Shown here piece after piece: positions 34,433 to 45,895 of a DNA stretch of 64,000 nt. A program made the translations under genes and the position numbers. The notes under the pieces are model-generated. The model made no database searches. It had not been told where the DNA came from and worked only from the letters and a program-made list of their open reading frames with translations. How positions within the stretch are numbered: position 1 is the stretch's first letter; every line of letters begins with the position of its first letter. The DNA is from Phanerodontia chrysosporium (lineage: Eukaryota > Basidiomycota > Agaricomycetes > Polyporales > Phanerochaetaceae), in the NCBI GenBank assembly GCA_001910725.1, contig MJGA01000004.1, positions 2,046,001 to 2,110,000 of the forward strand, given 5' to 3'.

Positions 34433-35549
34433 ATGAACAGGACTGGTGGCGACGACCTCGACGATGACTTTGTCCCCGATGACCTTGTCGCGCTTTCAGA
34501 GCCCGAAGACGAGGAGGCGGCGCATTCTGCAGACGGCGAAGACGTCGGCGCTCTTCTCAGCGCAGACGAAGATAATGCTGCACCATCCACCAGCCAGGCT
34601 GCTGTTGACAAGAAGAGGAAGCGTAGGGCCAAGGAGAAAGAGCGCAAAGCAAAGGTATGCAGCGCAATAACGCCTTCTATGTACCCTACTCACCTACGGC
34701 GGTCGGCAGAAACGAAAGCTGGTCGAGGAGAGCAGTGACATCCCACCGACCTCCGTAGCCGCACAACCACCAGCCCTGCTTGCGGACTATCTTTCTTCAA
34801 TGCAAGCAAAGACTTTTTCTAAAATGTCTGCTATTGAGCTCGCCGACATACAAATTCCTGGTAAGTCCACCCAAGCGCACTCAGGTCGTAGAGAATTTCT
34901 GATTGACATCACAGACAGAGACCTCAGTAGCGGATACGACCCCATGGTCGGGATCGAGGAACTTGGACCAGTTGACCGACTTCATAATGAAAAGTACGCG
35001 GGCTCAATGCATGTTGCCACACGCGGTTGCTGACTATATGCGTCTGTAGTGCTGCCGACCTTGCGTACCCGTTTGGGGCAAAGACCTAAGAACAATGGGG
35101 CCCCCACACTCATTTTCATCGCTGGGGCTGCGCTCCGCGTGGCAGATGTCACCCGCATCCTAAAGGATAAGAAGCTTCGTGGGGAGAAGGGTGGTGATGT
35201 CGCAAAGCTCTTCGCGAAGCATATCAAGCTCGAGGAGCATATAGCGTACCTGAAGCGGACAAAGCTGAGCGCGGCTGCAGGCACTCCCGGTCGCCTGGGC
35301 AAGTTGCTTGAATCAGGTGAGCACGTTGACCTATATACACAGAGCAAAGGCATTGAAGGATCGTTCTCAGGTGCACTGCAAACGTCCGCGCTGACGCACA
35401 TTATCTTGGATGTGTCGTACCAGGACGCGAAGAAGCGGAATGTTTTGGACATTCCTGAGACACGAGATGAGGTCTTCAAGGGTGTTATCGGGTCGCCAAA
35501 GATACTGGAAGGGATCAAGCAGGGGAAGATCCAGCTAGTGTTGCTTTGA
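34433..35549 (+). CDS. CMS1: Cms1/CMSS1, 90S pre-ribosome-associated protein
   Basis: Nucleolar protein of the small-subunit processome. Acidic N-terminus (DDLDDDFVPDDLVALSEPED), then a basic KKRKRRAKEKERKAK stretch, QAKTFSKMSAIELADIQIP, TLIFIAGAALRVADVTR, LFAKHIKLEEHIAYLKRTK, GTPGRLGKLLESG, and LTHIILDVSYQDAKKRNVLD, ending KGKIQLVLL. These strings match the Cms1 family, whose fold is related to DEAD-box helicases: GTPGRL and the ILD segment are degenerate helicase motifs. Introns near 34655, 34862 and 34995 join in phase. About 300 aa. Confidence 0.9.
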
Positions 35550-35652
35550 ACCAGTGCAGACAACGTTGGGCGTAGCATAACCTTCCTTCTTAATGGGGCT
35601 CGTCCGTAAATTACGCGCTGCACAGTGTATAATATAGCAGGTGGAGACATGC

Positions 35653-36135
35653 TTAGAAACCCTTGGGGTTCGTCCGAAGCGTCAACTATGGCAGTAATTT
35701 GTAAACACCCAAGGAGACCGCAGTGAGAAGAGCAGCATACCCGTGTCCACTTCGGCACCTTGTGTATACCTTTGCGGTATCCGCGTTCATATGGCGAGTA
35801 GATAGTGTACTTGTCCTTAGCGGGCATCTCGCTCTCCTTCGGAAGCTGCAGAGCTCTGGTCTAAGGCATTCCGTGAGTATCGTGGCGCCCGGACGAGACG
35901 CACGGGAGTCGTACCAATGCCTCGCACTCAACTCCGCTGGCTCGGACTGCCTCAATAACAGCGTCAACTTTCTTCAACCGCGAGCGAGCGTTGGCCTTGC
36001 GAGTCGGGGACAGCTTCCATGGGGTCTTCCTAACATTGAACGTTCAGTGAAATGTCAGATAGATAGTGCCAGTCATGACACACACCATACGAGACCACCC
36101 CAGGTCGCTGCCGTCGGTCGGAAGGCACCAAACAT
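35653..36135 (-). CDS. MRPL31: Mitochondrial large-subunit ribosomal protein mL60 (MRPL31)
   Basis: Four exons make about 105 aa: MFGAFRPTAATWGGLVWK, TPWKLSPTRKANARSRLKK, VDAVIEAVRASGVECEAL, KYTIYSPYERGYRKGIHK, and VPKWTRLTLRTNPKGF. The RKANARSRLK start and the KVPKWTRLTLRTNPKGF end are the family signatures. The exons are too short to be found by ORF length alone. Start ATG at 36135; stop at 35653. Divergent from SF3A1 with 168 bp between start codons. Confidence 0.92.
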
Positions 36136-36303
36136 CCTCACTCCGTGCGTGGTCGCGGTGAGGAAGCGAGAAATCGCGATCCGAAATGGGAAAGGTTCTA
36201 TGCTGACGTAAGCTGCAGCTCGTGCCTCAGACGCCGAACGCCGAACGCTGGACGCCGTCTCTTGCATTCGTCGCTCACTGTCCACGCCGGCAGACCCATC
36301 AAC
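36136..36303. promoter_or_regulatory. Divergent MRPL31/SF3A1 promoter
   Basis: 168 bp between start codons and no TATA box. It contains an imperfect duplication of CGCCGAACGC near 36232-36250. Confidence 0.4.
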
Positions 36304-38938
36304 ATGAGCGCAACCGCCGTCGCGCAGCCTATGGTTGCACCCACGAACGGAGATGTACACATGCAGGACGCTCCGAAGGGACCCAAGTTCGCCAGTGGAC
36401 TCATCCTGCCACCGCCGGAGATCAAGTGTGCGTAGCCTTCCCTCATTCTGCACGGTACTGTGCTGATACCGTTCGTTGTATGCAGCCGTTATTGACCGTA
36501 CCGCCGCCTTTGTTGCTCGCTCTGCAAACCCCCTCAGTTTGAGGACAAGATTCGCGAGAACCAGCGTCAGGACCCAAAGTTCTCGTTCCTCAACCCGGCG
36601 GACCCTTACCATGCATACTATAGGCATCGTATGGAAAAGGTCATGCGCGGCGAGCTAGACGATGAAACGGTCACGAGAGAGAAAACTCCTGCTGGAGAGG
36701 CCGCACCGAAGGAGGAGGTTGACTTGGGATTGGAGCCCCCCGTGCCCGAGTTCATTCTTGACGTGACTAACATCAACCCTCTGGACCTGTGAGTCGTGTA
36801 AGTCTTGCCTCGCCCCATCTTTGCAGCTGACACTTTGCTTACAGTGATATCATGAAGCTTACCGCACTCTTCACGGCGCGACGTGGAAGAAACTTCCTCG
36901 CGGCACTCTCCCAAAGGGAAGGGCGGAATTACCAGTTCGACTTCCTTCGACCTACCCATTCCCTCTTTGGATACTTCAACCGTCTTGTGGACCAATACTC
37001 GAAGGTCTTGCATCCGCAAAAAGAGATGCTGGAGCAGCTGAAAGAGCGTACCAAGGAGGGTGCTCGGTGGAGGGACCTGGAGATCGCTCGTAAGCGTGCT
37101 CGCTGGGAGCAGGTCAAGCGCGAGAAGGAAAAGAAGAGGGAGGACGACAAGGAAGCTGAAAGGAGTATGTGCCCAATCTTTCTTGTGTTGAGAACAGGAT
37201 TAACGTTCCTCTAGTTGCATTCGCTGAAATCGACTGGCATGACTACGCTGTGGTTCAAACCATTGAGTTCACAGCTGCTGATGCTGCTTCCGAGTTGCCG
37301 CCACCCATGAGCGTTCAAGAAGTGGAGAACATGACTCTGGCCCAGAAACGCATGGCTGCTATGATCATGGAGACCACTGCGGAGGAGATTGAAGCGCAGC
37401 GCGCCCGGCAAGCAGAGGCCGAAGCGGCGGCGGCGGCTGCCGTGGGCGGAGCCGGTCCAGGGGCTAACGCTAACGGCGGCGGCGACGACGAAGCAATGGA
37501 TGAAAGCGATGATGAAGATAAGGAAGTGCAAGAGAGAAAGAAGCGCGAAGAGGAAGAACGTCAAAGGGAGCTGGAACGTGCTCGCGCTATACAAGCCAGT
37601 GCGGAGGCTGGAGGTCCAATGAAGATCAGGACGGATTATGTGCCGAAGCGTGAGTCGTAATTCTATCCAACATATTGCAAGTGCTGACCCTTTGTTTCAG
37701 TCAACAAACGCGGCAACGAGAAGATGACCACCTGTACTATCTGTGGTCAACAAGTTGCTGTCGACGAGCTGCAGGAGCACATGCGTATCGAGTTGCTCGA
37801 TCCTCGCTGGAAGTCTCAGCGTGACGCACTTGAAGCCCGCAAGGCGCAAGCTTCAGAACTCCAGCGTGGCGCCAACGTTGTCTCGTCCCTCAAAAACCTC
37901 GCGCGTACGCGTGTGGATATCTTCGGTGCAGAGGAAGATGAGGAGCGGCGGAAGAAGGAGGAAGAGGAGGAGCGGCTCAAGCGGAGGGAGAGGGAGAAGG
38001 TGGTTTGGGATGGTCACACTGCAACGAAGGCGACAACGATGGACAAGTTCTCGACAAACGTCAACTTCGACGAGCAGATTGCGGCCATTCACAGAGCCAA
38101 GGGTCTTGGACCGTACGTGTTTAGTCTGCAATGTCTAGGAAGTATAGCTAACTGGTTTCCTCGTGTTGCTTTCACAGACAAGACGCAAATGCGATTGGTC
38201 CAGGCATTGGTACGGCGCCTGCACCTGCACCTCTTACCTCCCTACCGCCTGCACCTTCCTCCTTGCCGCCTGCACCAAACGCTGGAGGTGCTGCATTCAA
38301 CGCCGCTACTGTGTCCTCTGGACCTCAGCCAGCGTCCCTGTACCCGCAACCGCCACCAGTCATGCTTCCTCCACTGCACTACCAGGGTATGGATGCTGCA
38401 CAGCCGTTCGGATACCAGCCGCCACCCGTTGGTGCGCCCATGATGCCTGGGCGGCCCCCTGTGGGCATGCCCATGCAGGCCGGAATGGTGCGCACTGCTG
38501 ATCAGATGGAGGGCGCGGGAGACGACGTCCCGCCAGCGAAGAGGCAGAAGATTGCTAAGCTGCCCGGTGGCGCGTACTACCCTGAGGCTGATTGGATCAA
38601 CATGCATCCTGTTAGTGTATTTTCTCCTCATAGGTATTCATTGGCTGACGCAGATTTAGCACCCTATCGACCTCATGATCCAGCTCCCCAACGATCCCTC
38701 TAAGCCCGAGTGGAAGCTCGACGGCAGCGTGGTCACTCTCAAGGACCTCCCGCTCAACCTTCTCGTGTCGACATTGCGAGACCGTATTCTGCAGCAGACG
38801 GGCAGTACAATCTCCGCGTCGAAGATTCGTCTGTCGTACGCAGGCAAGATGCTCACGAATGCCAACACGATCGCGAGCTACAACTTGGAGCATGAGGACG
38901 TGCTTGTCCTCAGCGTGCGCGACCCCAAGAAGAAGTAG
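36304..38938 (+). CDS. SF3A1: Splicing factor 3A subunit 1 (SF3A1 / Prp21)
   Basis: U2 snRNP SF3a subunit acting in branch-site recognition. Two SURP modules are visible: VIDRTAAFVARS with NPQFEDKIRENQRQDPKF and FLNPADPYHAYYRHRM; then LTALFTARRGRNFLAALSQ with NYQFDFLRPTHSLF. Next come a helical charged region, a zinc-knuckle-like TTCTICGQQVAVDELQEHMR, a Pro/Ala/Met-rich linker and a C-terminal ubiquitin-like domain (VVTLKDLPLNLLVSTLRDRI, IRLSYAGKMLTNANTIASYN) ending RDPKKK. Six to seven introns. Domain order equals human SF3A1, whereas S. cerevisiae Prp21 lacks the UBL, so the long form is retained here. About 780 aa, intact. Confidence 0.93.
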
Positions 38939-39298
38939 CGCCTTTGCTAGTCTGTTTCCTTGCATGTATACTATTGTGTCCCCGTCTTTATACACTTCCT
39001 GCTTTTCTCGGATAGTCGCATCTAGCCCAGACCGTCATCACGTATGGGAGGGACTGTACATTCCAAAACATCCTGACAACGAAAGTGCAAAGCGCGATTA
39101 CGATTACCATGGTCCGAGAGAAGAGAACGGATGTCTAGAAAGTACAGATGCATAGGAAGGAACAGATACCTAGAACTACACAATACAATATACAGCTCCA
39201 TCCAAGATAAACTTGCTGAGTGGTCCCCTAGAGCGAGACCACGGCCCTAAGAAATGAAATGGAGGTGGTGGTGAATAGGTGTCACGGTAATGTGATGA
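38939..39298. other. Convergent 3' region, SF3A1 / UBC6
   Basis: 3' flanks only; no gene, RNA or repeat recognised. Confidence 0.4.
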
Positions 39299-40712
39299 CT
39301 AGAGGATGCGGCGGCAAAGGAGAGCAAAGACAAGTACGAGCAGGACGCAAATTGCGGTGTCGAGCAAAATCGGCGGCCGCGGGGTACTGCGACGTATCAT
39401 CGCGGGGAGGTGCTCAGACAGAGGGGTCTGGGCGCGGGAGCCCTCGGCAGGCGTCCCGGGAGCGGTGAGAGTCGACGGAGTGGGGGCAGGCCGTCTCTCA
39501 CGCAGCTCGTCCGCGTGCACCTGGGGCGCAGCAGGCGGCAGGGGCGTCGACGGGCGGATGGGACTAGCGGGAATGATGATGGACCCCGCGTCGATAGGCC
39601 GCACAGGCTTCGGTGCGATCAGTGGAGGGGTCCTCACAACGGAAATCGGCTCCGCCGGAGGCGCAGGGTCGGCGAGCGTCGTAGCGGTCGCGGCGTCCAG
39701 GGCGTTCATTGCGCGTTCGATGGTGAGACCTGCCGACGCGGCAGGCTCGGGTATTGGTTCGGAAGCGGGTATATTGTCGGTCTTATCTGGCGTGGGCGCA
39801 CGAGCCGACGTGGAGGGTTGGGATTCGCTTGCCGGGGGATCCGGGAGGCATTCGAGGTTGGACTTCTGACATGTTGGGCAAACCCACTCGCGAGACCTAC
39901 AATCCCACCGCGTGAGGGCTCTGCTGTGCACTGCGGAAAATGCAAGGACGTACAAGGCAGCGAGTCGCTTTCGTTCTGCGGGTGGGTATTCCAAAGCGCC
40001 CACACCAACGGCCGCAGTGCCCTTCAGCGGAAAGAAACCTTGGAGCCCGATGATAGCTTTCGAATATGAGTAAGCCCACTTGCAGACCATGTTACACTTG
40101 CTCGTACGTACCTGTGCGGACGCCCCATGCTGGTTGCCAAAGCTCCTCATGGTCTGTTTGAAGTTAGCTCGTGATTTCCGTCTGACGACACTCCAAGACT
40201 CACAGTTCGTGAAACTGATACAGATCTGATACGTCGTTAGGACTAGACTTGTGAGGCCATAGTGACCACATACCTTCGTATTCAGCTCGAATCGTCCGTT
40301 AGGGGTGAGCATCATGATAGACGGCGGCCGGAAGGGGTATTCTGAGGGTAGGAGGATACGGAAATGATACAGCCCTCCTTCAAACTCTGTATCCGGCGCG
40401 CCTCTTATAGTACAGTGCCATTCCTGGTGAACGGGAAACCGTTGGTTTTGTTCTGCAAGATGCCACAGGGGTCAACTCACAAAGATATCGTCCTGCATCC
40501 CGCGCTTTAGAGGATGGACACAACAATAAGAGACGGTGGCGTACCTCCAGAGGGGCGGCGGTGTAGTCCGTACTCGGGTCGTTTGCAAGCTCGCGAGCTT
40601 CTTGCATGATCCGCTTGACCGCTTTCGACCGTTGTTAGCGTGTTTCGAGGGCGGTGAGGTCTGGAAAGTGCTCACCGGAGCTGTTCATGTTGTATCCAGA
40701 ACGGGAAGACAT
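39299..40712 (-). CDS. UBC6: Ubiquitin-conjugating enzyme E2 of the Ubc6/UBE2J type
   Basis: Tail-anchored ER E2 working with Doa10/Hrd1-type ligases in ER-associated degradation. The start MSSRSGYNMNSSVKRIMQEA (40712) leads to EWHCTIRGAPDTEFEGGLYH, YPFRPPSIMMLTPNGRFEL, and the active-site region NTKICISFTNYHEELWQP with catalytic Cys in KICIS, then AWGVRTAIIGLQGFF. A long Pro/Ser/Ala linker follows and the protein ends in a membrane span, ILLDTAICVLLVLVFALLC, with RRIL at the tip. Five introns. KICIS in place of the usual KLCLS is a mild variation. A CPTCQKSNLEC segment after the UBC fold resembles UBE2J2-type linkers. Confidence 0.92.
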
Positions 40713-41008
40713 GTCGGGTAGAAAGGTGGGGAAGGGGGAAATACGGGGAAGAGAGTGTGGTAGTCGACGGTTGGGACGAGATTAAGAGTCAGGGTGGTGG
40801 CCACTGGCCAGAAGTCGGAGGTCACTGCCTCCGAGCCGCCGCCGCGACGTGGAGGAAAGCGCCTCAGGTGCACGTGACACCTCGGGGTCCCAGCCTTGCA
40901 GCACGCTTGTCCTCTCCGCTCTCTTCCATCCCACACCCCAGCGGTCTCTGAGCCGTCGACGTCAAGAAAAACAGGCCAGCGTAGACTGCGGGATCAGCAT
41001 ACACAGCC
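40713..41008. promoter_or_regulatory. Divergent UBC6/MRP10 promoter
   Basis: 296 bp between start codons. GGTGGCCACTGGCCA (about 40796-40810) has inverted character, and CACGTGAC sits at about 40869-40876 (E-box type). No TATA box. Confidence 0.4.
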
Positions 41009-41371
41009 ATGCACATCGATAGGATTCGCGTTCGCCCGCGGAGAAGTGCGTCTCGCCCCATGTTCATTTTCCGAACAAGCTGTCTCACCCGTATTTCCTT
41101 CTGGCTCGTAAGACCCGCCGGCGAACATGTGCGCACCGCAGCTGACGGCTATGCTCAACTGCTTTATGACATCTGGGGACATTATGGCTTCTGGTCAATG
41201 CAGTGCTGCGGCTCAAGAGCTCTTTCAGTGCATGAGGTCCACTGTGAGCCTTCCCTCCTCCATCATCACGCAGTGCGTATTCACAATGCCACACAGCCTT
41301 TCAAAGGCAGGCCACACAAGCCGACGATCAACTACCACCTTGCCCGCCTCAATAAGAAGATCCAAAAGTAA
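41009..41371 (+). CDS. MRP10: Mitochondrial small-subunit ribosomal protein Mrp10/mS37 (twin CX9C)
   Basis: Three exons give exactly 80 aa: MHIDRIRVRPRR, NPPANMCAPQLTAMLNC, and a third segment ending TINYHLARLNKKIQK. Two CX9C pairs are present (Cys19-Cys29 and Cys42-Cys52 by my count), the CHCH hairpin oxidised by Mia40 in the intermembrane space in related proteins. The family tail PTINYHLARL confirms the call. A start at the internal ATG (41127) would lose the basic RIRVRPRR head, which is conserved in the family, so 41009 is preferred. Confidence 0.92.
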   Translation: MHIDRIRVRPRRSASRPMFIFRTSCLTRISFWLVRPAGEHVRTAADGYAQLLYDIWGHYGFWSMQCCGSRALSVHEVHCEPSLLHHHAVRIHNATQPFKGRPHKPTINYHLARLNKKIQK

Positions 41372-42011
41372 TAGACATCTTATTCATCGGCACGCTCGTG
41401 CTATTGCACTTGTCGGAAAGCTGGTTTACAACTACCGCTCTTGTCTATGCGCAAACCTTTTGAAGTGCCGTGCGGAGTCAAGGCGGAAGCCATGTAACGC
41501 AACTTGTCGCCTGTTCATCCCCTGTCCGCTCAATCACTGTGTTGGAACACCAAGACATGTCCCAGAGGAATACAAGGAGCTCTGCCAGCCTCTTTCAAAC
41601 AGTGTCCTATCGCGCAGGAAGCCGCAGCAGCCAGGCCGGGTCCGCTCTGGGCAGTTGCACATCTTGGGGCGGCACGAGAGCGATGGCATGTGTATATCCT
41701 GTCGTTTCCTAGACGGCCTGTCGAGTAGACGAAGCACTCCTTTTGCACATATCCCCCGCGTGTGATTCGAGGGCAGAGAGCGGAGCCGTGTGCAGTGAGG
41801 ATGAGTGACTAGAGGTGGCTGAAAGCGGCAAGCTGAGCTGCGCTGTTGTGGTTTGTTGACTCACCACGCGCCGGTCGCGCAACGCCTTGCCCCAGCCTGC
41901 GCACTGTCTCGCTCTCTAAGCTCCTTCCATCTCCACCACCACTACTGCATCTTCCCTCACCTCCTAACTCCTACACTCTTGTCACATCCTACACCTGTTT
42001 CTACGTCGACA
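41372..42011. other. ATG8 upstream region
   Basis: No supported gene. The last 130 nt before ATG8 are pyrimidine-rich (CTCTCTAAGCTCCTTCC and similar), a likely transcription start region and 5' UTR. Confidence 0.4.
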
Positions 42012-42728
42012 ATGAGGTCCAAGTTCAAGGATGAGCACCCGTTCGGTACGTAGCCGCCCCAGACGCCGCCATCGTTGCGATTCGAGATCGTGCAGCACGC
42101 TGACTGGAGACTGCTTCCTGCTTGGCTTTGGCGACCTTACAGAGAAGCGCAAGGGAGAAGCGGAGCGTATCCGACAGAAGTACCCTGATCGCATACCGGT
42201 GAGCGTCGTGCACTCACCCCACATCCCCACAATCCCAACCACCACACGGATTCACACATCCGTGTCGCACTTCTCGTCATCGAGGACAGCACTTACACGT
42301 TTTGTATCTTGTCTGTAGGTTATCTGCGAGAAGGCAGACCGGACAGATATCCCTACCATCGACAAGAAGAAGTACCTTGTACCATCAGTGCGGATCCCTC
42401 TATGCTGCGCAGCGTCCACGCCACCGACTAACCGATCTCTCGTGTTGCGCAGGACCTGACCGTGGGGCAGTTTGTTTATGTTATTCGGAAGCGAATCAAG
42501 CTCGCACCAGAGAAGGCCATCTTCATCTTCGTCGACGAAGTGCTACCACCGACTGCGCAACTCATGAGCGCCATCTACGAGGAGCACAAGTGCGTCGCTC
42601 TCCTTTCATCTCACAGTATTTCCAAGCTAACCAACCACATTAACTCCTCGTGGCATTAAAGGGACGAGGACGGCTTCTTGTACGTCAGCTACTCCGGAGA
42701 GAACACTTTCGGTTCCGAGTCGCGGTGA
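42012..42728 (+). CDS. ATG8: Autophagy ubiquitin-like protein Atg8
   Basis: Conjugated to phosphatidylethanolamine on autophagosome membranes. Five exons (42012-42045, 42143-42198, 42319-42387, 42453-42589, 42662-42728) give 120 aa. [74 protein letters not shown], and [18 protein letters not shown] are near-invariant Atg8 strings. The C-terminus is NTFG followed by SESR, so Atg4 must remove four residues to expose the conjugating Gly116. Hydrophobic pocket residues for AIM/LIR binding lie in the conserved strings. Intact. Confidence 0.96.
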
Positions 42729-43792
42729 ACCACACCGGATACTACGGAAACCGCTCACGTTCTCTCTCATCGGACGCCTCGACTCATGTTTCATCAATAT
42801 CTTGTCTGCGCCTCTAAGTCGGTTTCCTTCGTCGCTGTAATTATCTCAAGGATCATCCATTCCATTCGCGGGGTTGGGGGAGCACGAGGCTACAGCGTGG
42901 CAAGAGCCTGCGCGTCTTACCCGTCAATCCCTACCCTCCTCATCCCGATGTCCTATATTCACCCACGGAATCCTCGACTATGACTACGACACGCATATCG
43001 CATACTCGATGTGCACTCTTCGCCGATGCGCCCACTTCTGTTTACTTACTCTCCCCTTGTGATTGGAATCTTTGTATCTTATACTTTGTCTGACACGTCA
43101 CAGAATGCATGAACGATATATAACATGGATTGCCCTCCGTTGGAGGCCTGCCCTGACGCATATAAGCGTTGTTACTTTTGTCCTTCATGCAACTTCCAAG
43201 CTCAAGGTTCGAGGAAGGCGTGCTGATGGGCGTTTAGTGCAAGCAGCATGTTTTGCGCCCTCTCGTGCAGGCTGCACTCGGCTGAAATGAACAGTGAGTC
43301 TAACAGCCAGTTCATTTCCAGCTCATATAACCTAACAACCACGCGCAGGAGATATAACATGCAGCTGACAGGGCATAGTGCCCGGCACCGACAGCGCCAC
43401 AAAATGGACGTTCAAGCGGGAAAGGCTTTGTCAAAGACGCGCTTGACAACGACAATGTTAGCGTTGTGCGGCGCGACGCAAAGAGGGGCCACCGAGATCC
43501 AAATCACGGCTGATCAGCCGTATGGAGCCCAGGCCAAACGGTCGCCTCGTGTTTCGCGGCTCCTGGCAGTGGCCTGGCAGCAGGGGCACGGTATATAGAG
43601 CACAAACCACCTTGTCAACACGCCACCACTTTCACGCCGTTACCTCCACTCTTATATCTGTGTCCTGACTGGCATCAGGACCCTCGTTATCCCTCACGAC
43701 ACTCGCTCGCTGGACATTCGTTTGCTTATAGTTCTGCTCGACGATGATATTAGACACCGCAGCTGCGAAGGTCTTGCGCATCGCAGGCACTG
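42729..43792. other. Intergenic; TATA box for the four-pass membrane gene
   Basis: ATG8 3' flank, then stop-rich DNA. GTATATAGAG at 43591-43600 is a good TATA box about 200 nt before the next start. An open frame at 43744 (MILDTAAAKVLRIAG) may belong to an alternative 5' exon but does not join in phase. Confidence 0.4.
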
Positions 43793-44648
43793 GTGCGTGC
43801 TCTGGATGGGATGAAGATCAACAAGTTACTGAGAAGCTCACTTCCCGCAGTCTTGCTGTGTGTTACCGAAATTGTCCTCGTTGGGCTGTTCATCGCAGCC
43901 GCCTCGCGAAGCAATGCACACTGTAGGGGCTCATCATTTCATTACGCGTTCAGTTGCTCATGCATACAACTCCTTAGTTATTGATTCGGCGTGCCTTCTC
44001 TTCCATTGCTTCGCGCTGGTTACTATCCTATCTACGTAAGCCGTCGTTTCCTACTTTCCATTGGCCCCAATTCATTGGTTCCCTCAGCATCATATATTCT
44101 ATGTTTAACGGCAGCCGAAACCCGTCGGATAAGTTCTACGTGTTCTCGGGCTGCTTCCTTGTCGTGGCCACATGGATCTCCTTCGTGCTCGTGCTCGTCG
44201 ACACCATCAAGACCGTGCCCAATGACTTCGCGAGCATGGGCCGTTCCGCGGCCGACGCCGTCATCGGGCTCTCCTTCATGGTCGCGTTCCTCGCGCTCAT
44301 CTCCCTCTCCATCACGATCTACGAGAAGCTCGACGCACACCGGCAGCCACCGCCCGTCCCGCCGAAGCAGCCGCGCAGGGCGAACACCGACGCCGAGGCA
44401 CGGGTGTACTACGAGGCGAAGCGCGCGCACAGTGGCGTGAACGCCGCGCGCGCCGCGCTCGCGAGTAAAAAGATCGCCGCAGCGGCGGCCGTCGCGGGCC
44501 CGTCCTCTGCGCCGGACGCACGTCCCGAGAGCGTGCACTTTGCGGTCAGCGGCTTCCAGCACCTCGTGCACGTCGGCGCGGACTCGTTCCAGGCGGTAGA
44601 GCGCGACCCGCGGCAGCTCGCCGCGGACAAGTACAAGGTGGCCGCAGG

Positions 44649-44681
<33 letters not shown>

Positions 44682-44877
44682 AGCCGAGGCCGAGCCGCAC
44701 GCCGACCTCGCGGGCATGGAGGACGTGCCCCTCACCCCGGTGACGCCGAGCACGCGCTCGGAGGAGACGATCAAGCCCGCTGTGCCGCCTGAGGCGCACA
44801 AGTCGGCGAACGCACCGAAGCACCGTCAGATGTCGTACGATCTGGGATACTGGTCTGGTATCGGGCGGGCGGTGTAG
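43793..44877 (+). CDS. Four-pass membrane protein with acidic Glu-Pro repeat tail, function unknown
   Basis: After splicing, four hydrophobic spans appear: LPAVLLCVTEIVLVGLFIAA, FIDSACLLFHCFALVTILS (joined across two introns near 43922-43979 and 44039-44091), FYVFSGCFLVVATWISFVLV, and AADAVIGLSFMVAFLALIS. The cytosolic tail of about 180 residues has Ala/Lys-rich helices (ARAALASKKIAAAAAVAG), a Glu-Pro repeat (EPEPEPEPE) and a closing SYDLGYWSGIGRAV. I do not recognise the family. Start could be 43793 (MRALDG) or the nearer MKINKLL at 43811. Coding is strongly supported by GC3 bias and by the clean in-phase introns that restore span 2. Confidence 0.72.
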
Positions 44878-45219
44878 GAGGCTGGAACTACTACTGTGAC
44901 AGAGGGGCTGCAGGATCAGACCTCCGCAGGCTTCGACATTATAGGTATGTATTAGCATCTATATCCTCCTGTATCCTAGGCCACAGGGCTTGTACAATAC
45001 GGTTACGGCGTCAACAAGTAGAAGGGCATAAGTCCCGGTTTCAATCCAAGGTGCAGTTAGTTGTGGCGATAAATATGGACATGCTGCCAATTCATGGCCA
45101 CAGCCGACCTAGTCAGTTCGACGAGAAAGCCAACTCGACTTCTCGAGGCAGGTAGCGGCATGCTGAATTGATTTGGGTTCGACAAAGGAGAAAAATTGTG
45201 ACCTAAGGACGTAAAAAGA
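44878..45219. other. Intergenic before the tRNA
   Basis: 3' flank of the membrane-protein gene; nothing recognised. Confidence 0.35.
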
Positions 45220-45292
45220 TGGTTCAAGCCGGGATCGAACCGACGACCGCCTGTGTGTAAGACAGGAGTGATAACCACTACACCATTGAACC
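45220..45292 (-). tRNA. tRNA-Val (anticodon UAC)
   Basis: On the minus strand a full cloverleaf folds. The acceptor stem is GGTTCAA with TTGAACC and discriminator A; the D arm contains AGTGGTT; the anticodon arm is CCTGT-CTTACAC-ACAGG with UAC at positions 34-36; the T arm is GTCGG-TTCGATC-CCGGC. A- and B-box promoters are internal. No intron. CCA is not encoded, as expected for a nuclear gene. Confidence 0.95.
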
Positions 45293-45895
45293 ATACTGAG
45301 ATTCTCAGTAGACATCCATATAGAGACAAATACTTTGTTCACGCGTTATCAAACATCAAACCACTGTCATGTTCTATGAAAGCTCCCAGGGCTCTCCAGT
45401 GCCTCATGGCCAGCATTTAATATTTACAACTAACGCGCATACGAGAGCATGTCATTACATCTAAATAGCACAGTACGGTATCGAGTCTCGACGATGTGGA
45501 GGGAAGTCGGGCTGGCGGAACGACGGCACAGGAAAGATGGAGGGGGATGATTGTACAGCATGGGTAAAAGAAGTGTGGGAAGGATAATACGGGAGTGAGA
45601 TGACGTGAAGTTAAGCGTCGCTAGAGAGGACGGAGAACTTGGGACATGTACAGGTCGACGGCGTGGAGGACAATGCAGAATAGGATGTCGTCATCTCATG
45701 AAGGGAAGGGCGGAACAGGTGGTCATAAACGGCGAACGGATATGTGAGGATAAGGTGGATGTCGTGGGTGATCGTGAAGGTGTCAAGTCCATGGGAGGAT
45801 AGTGTCCGTTGGAACTTGATGTCCGAATTGCCCGTGGCGGGGAGGTAATCCGGAGGGCGTGAATTCGTAGATCACGGACGAAGAGGGTGACGCCT
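45293..45895. other. Intergenic: 3' flank of the Ser/Thr-rich surface protein gene
   Basis: A short plus-strand frame at 45605-45802 has no support. Nothing else recognised. Confidence 0.35.

Noticed and set aside
44032..44958. 308-codon minus-strand frame rich in Arg, His and Leu
   Set aside because: Antisense shadow of the GC-rich exon of the four-pass membrane gene, whose spans and splicing make sense on the plus strand.
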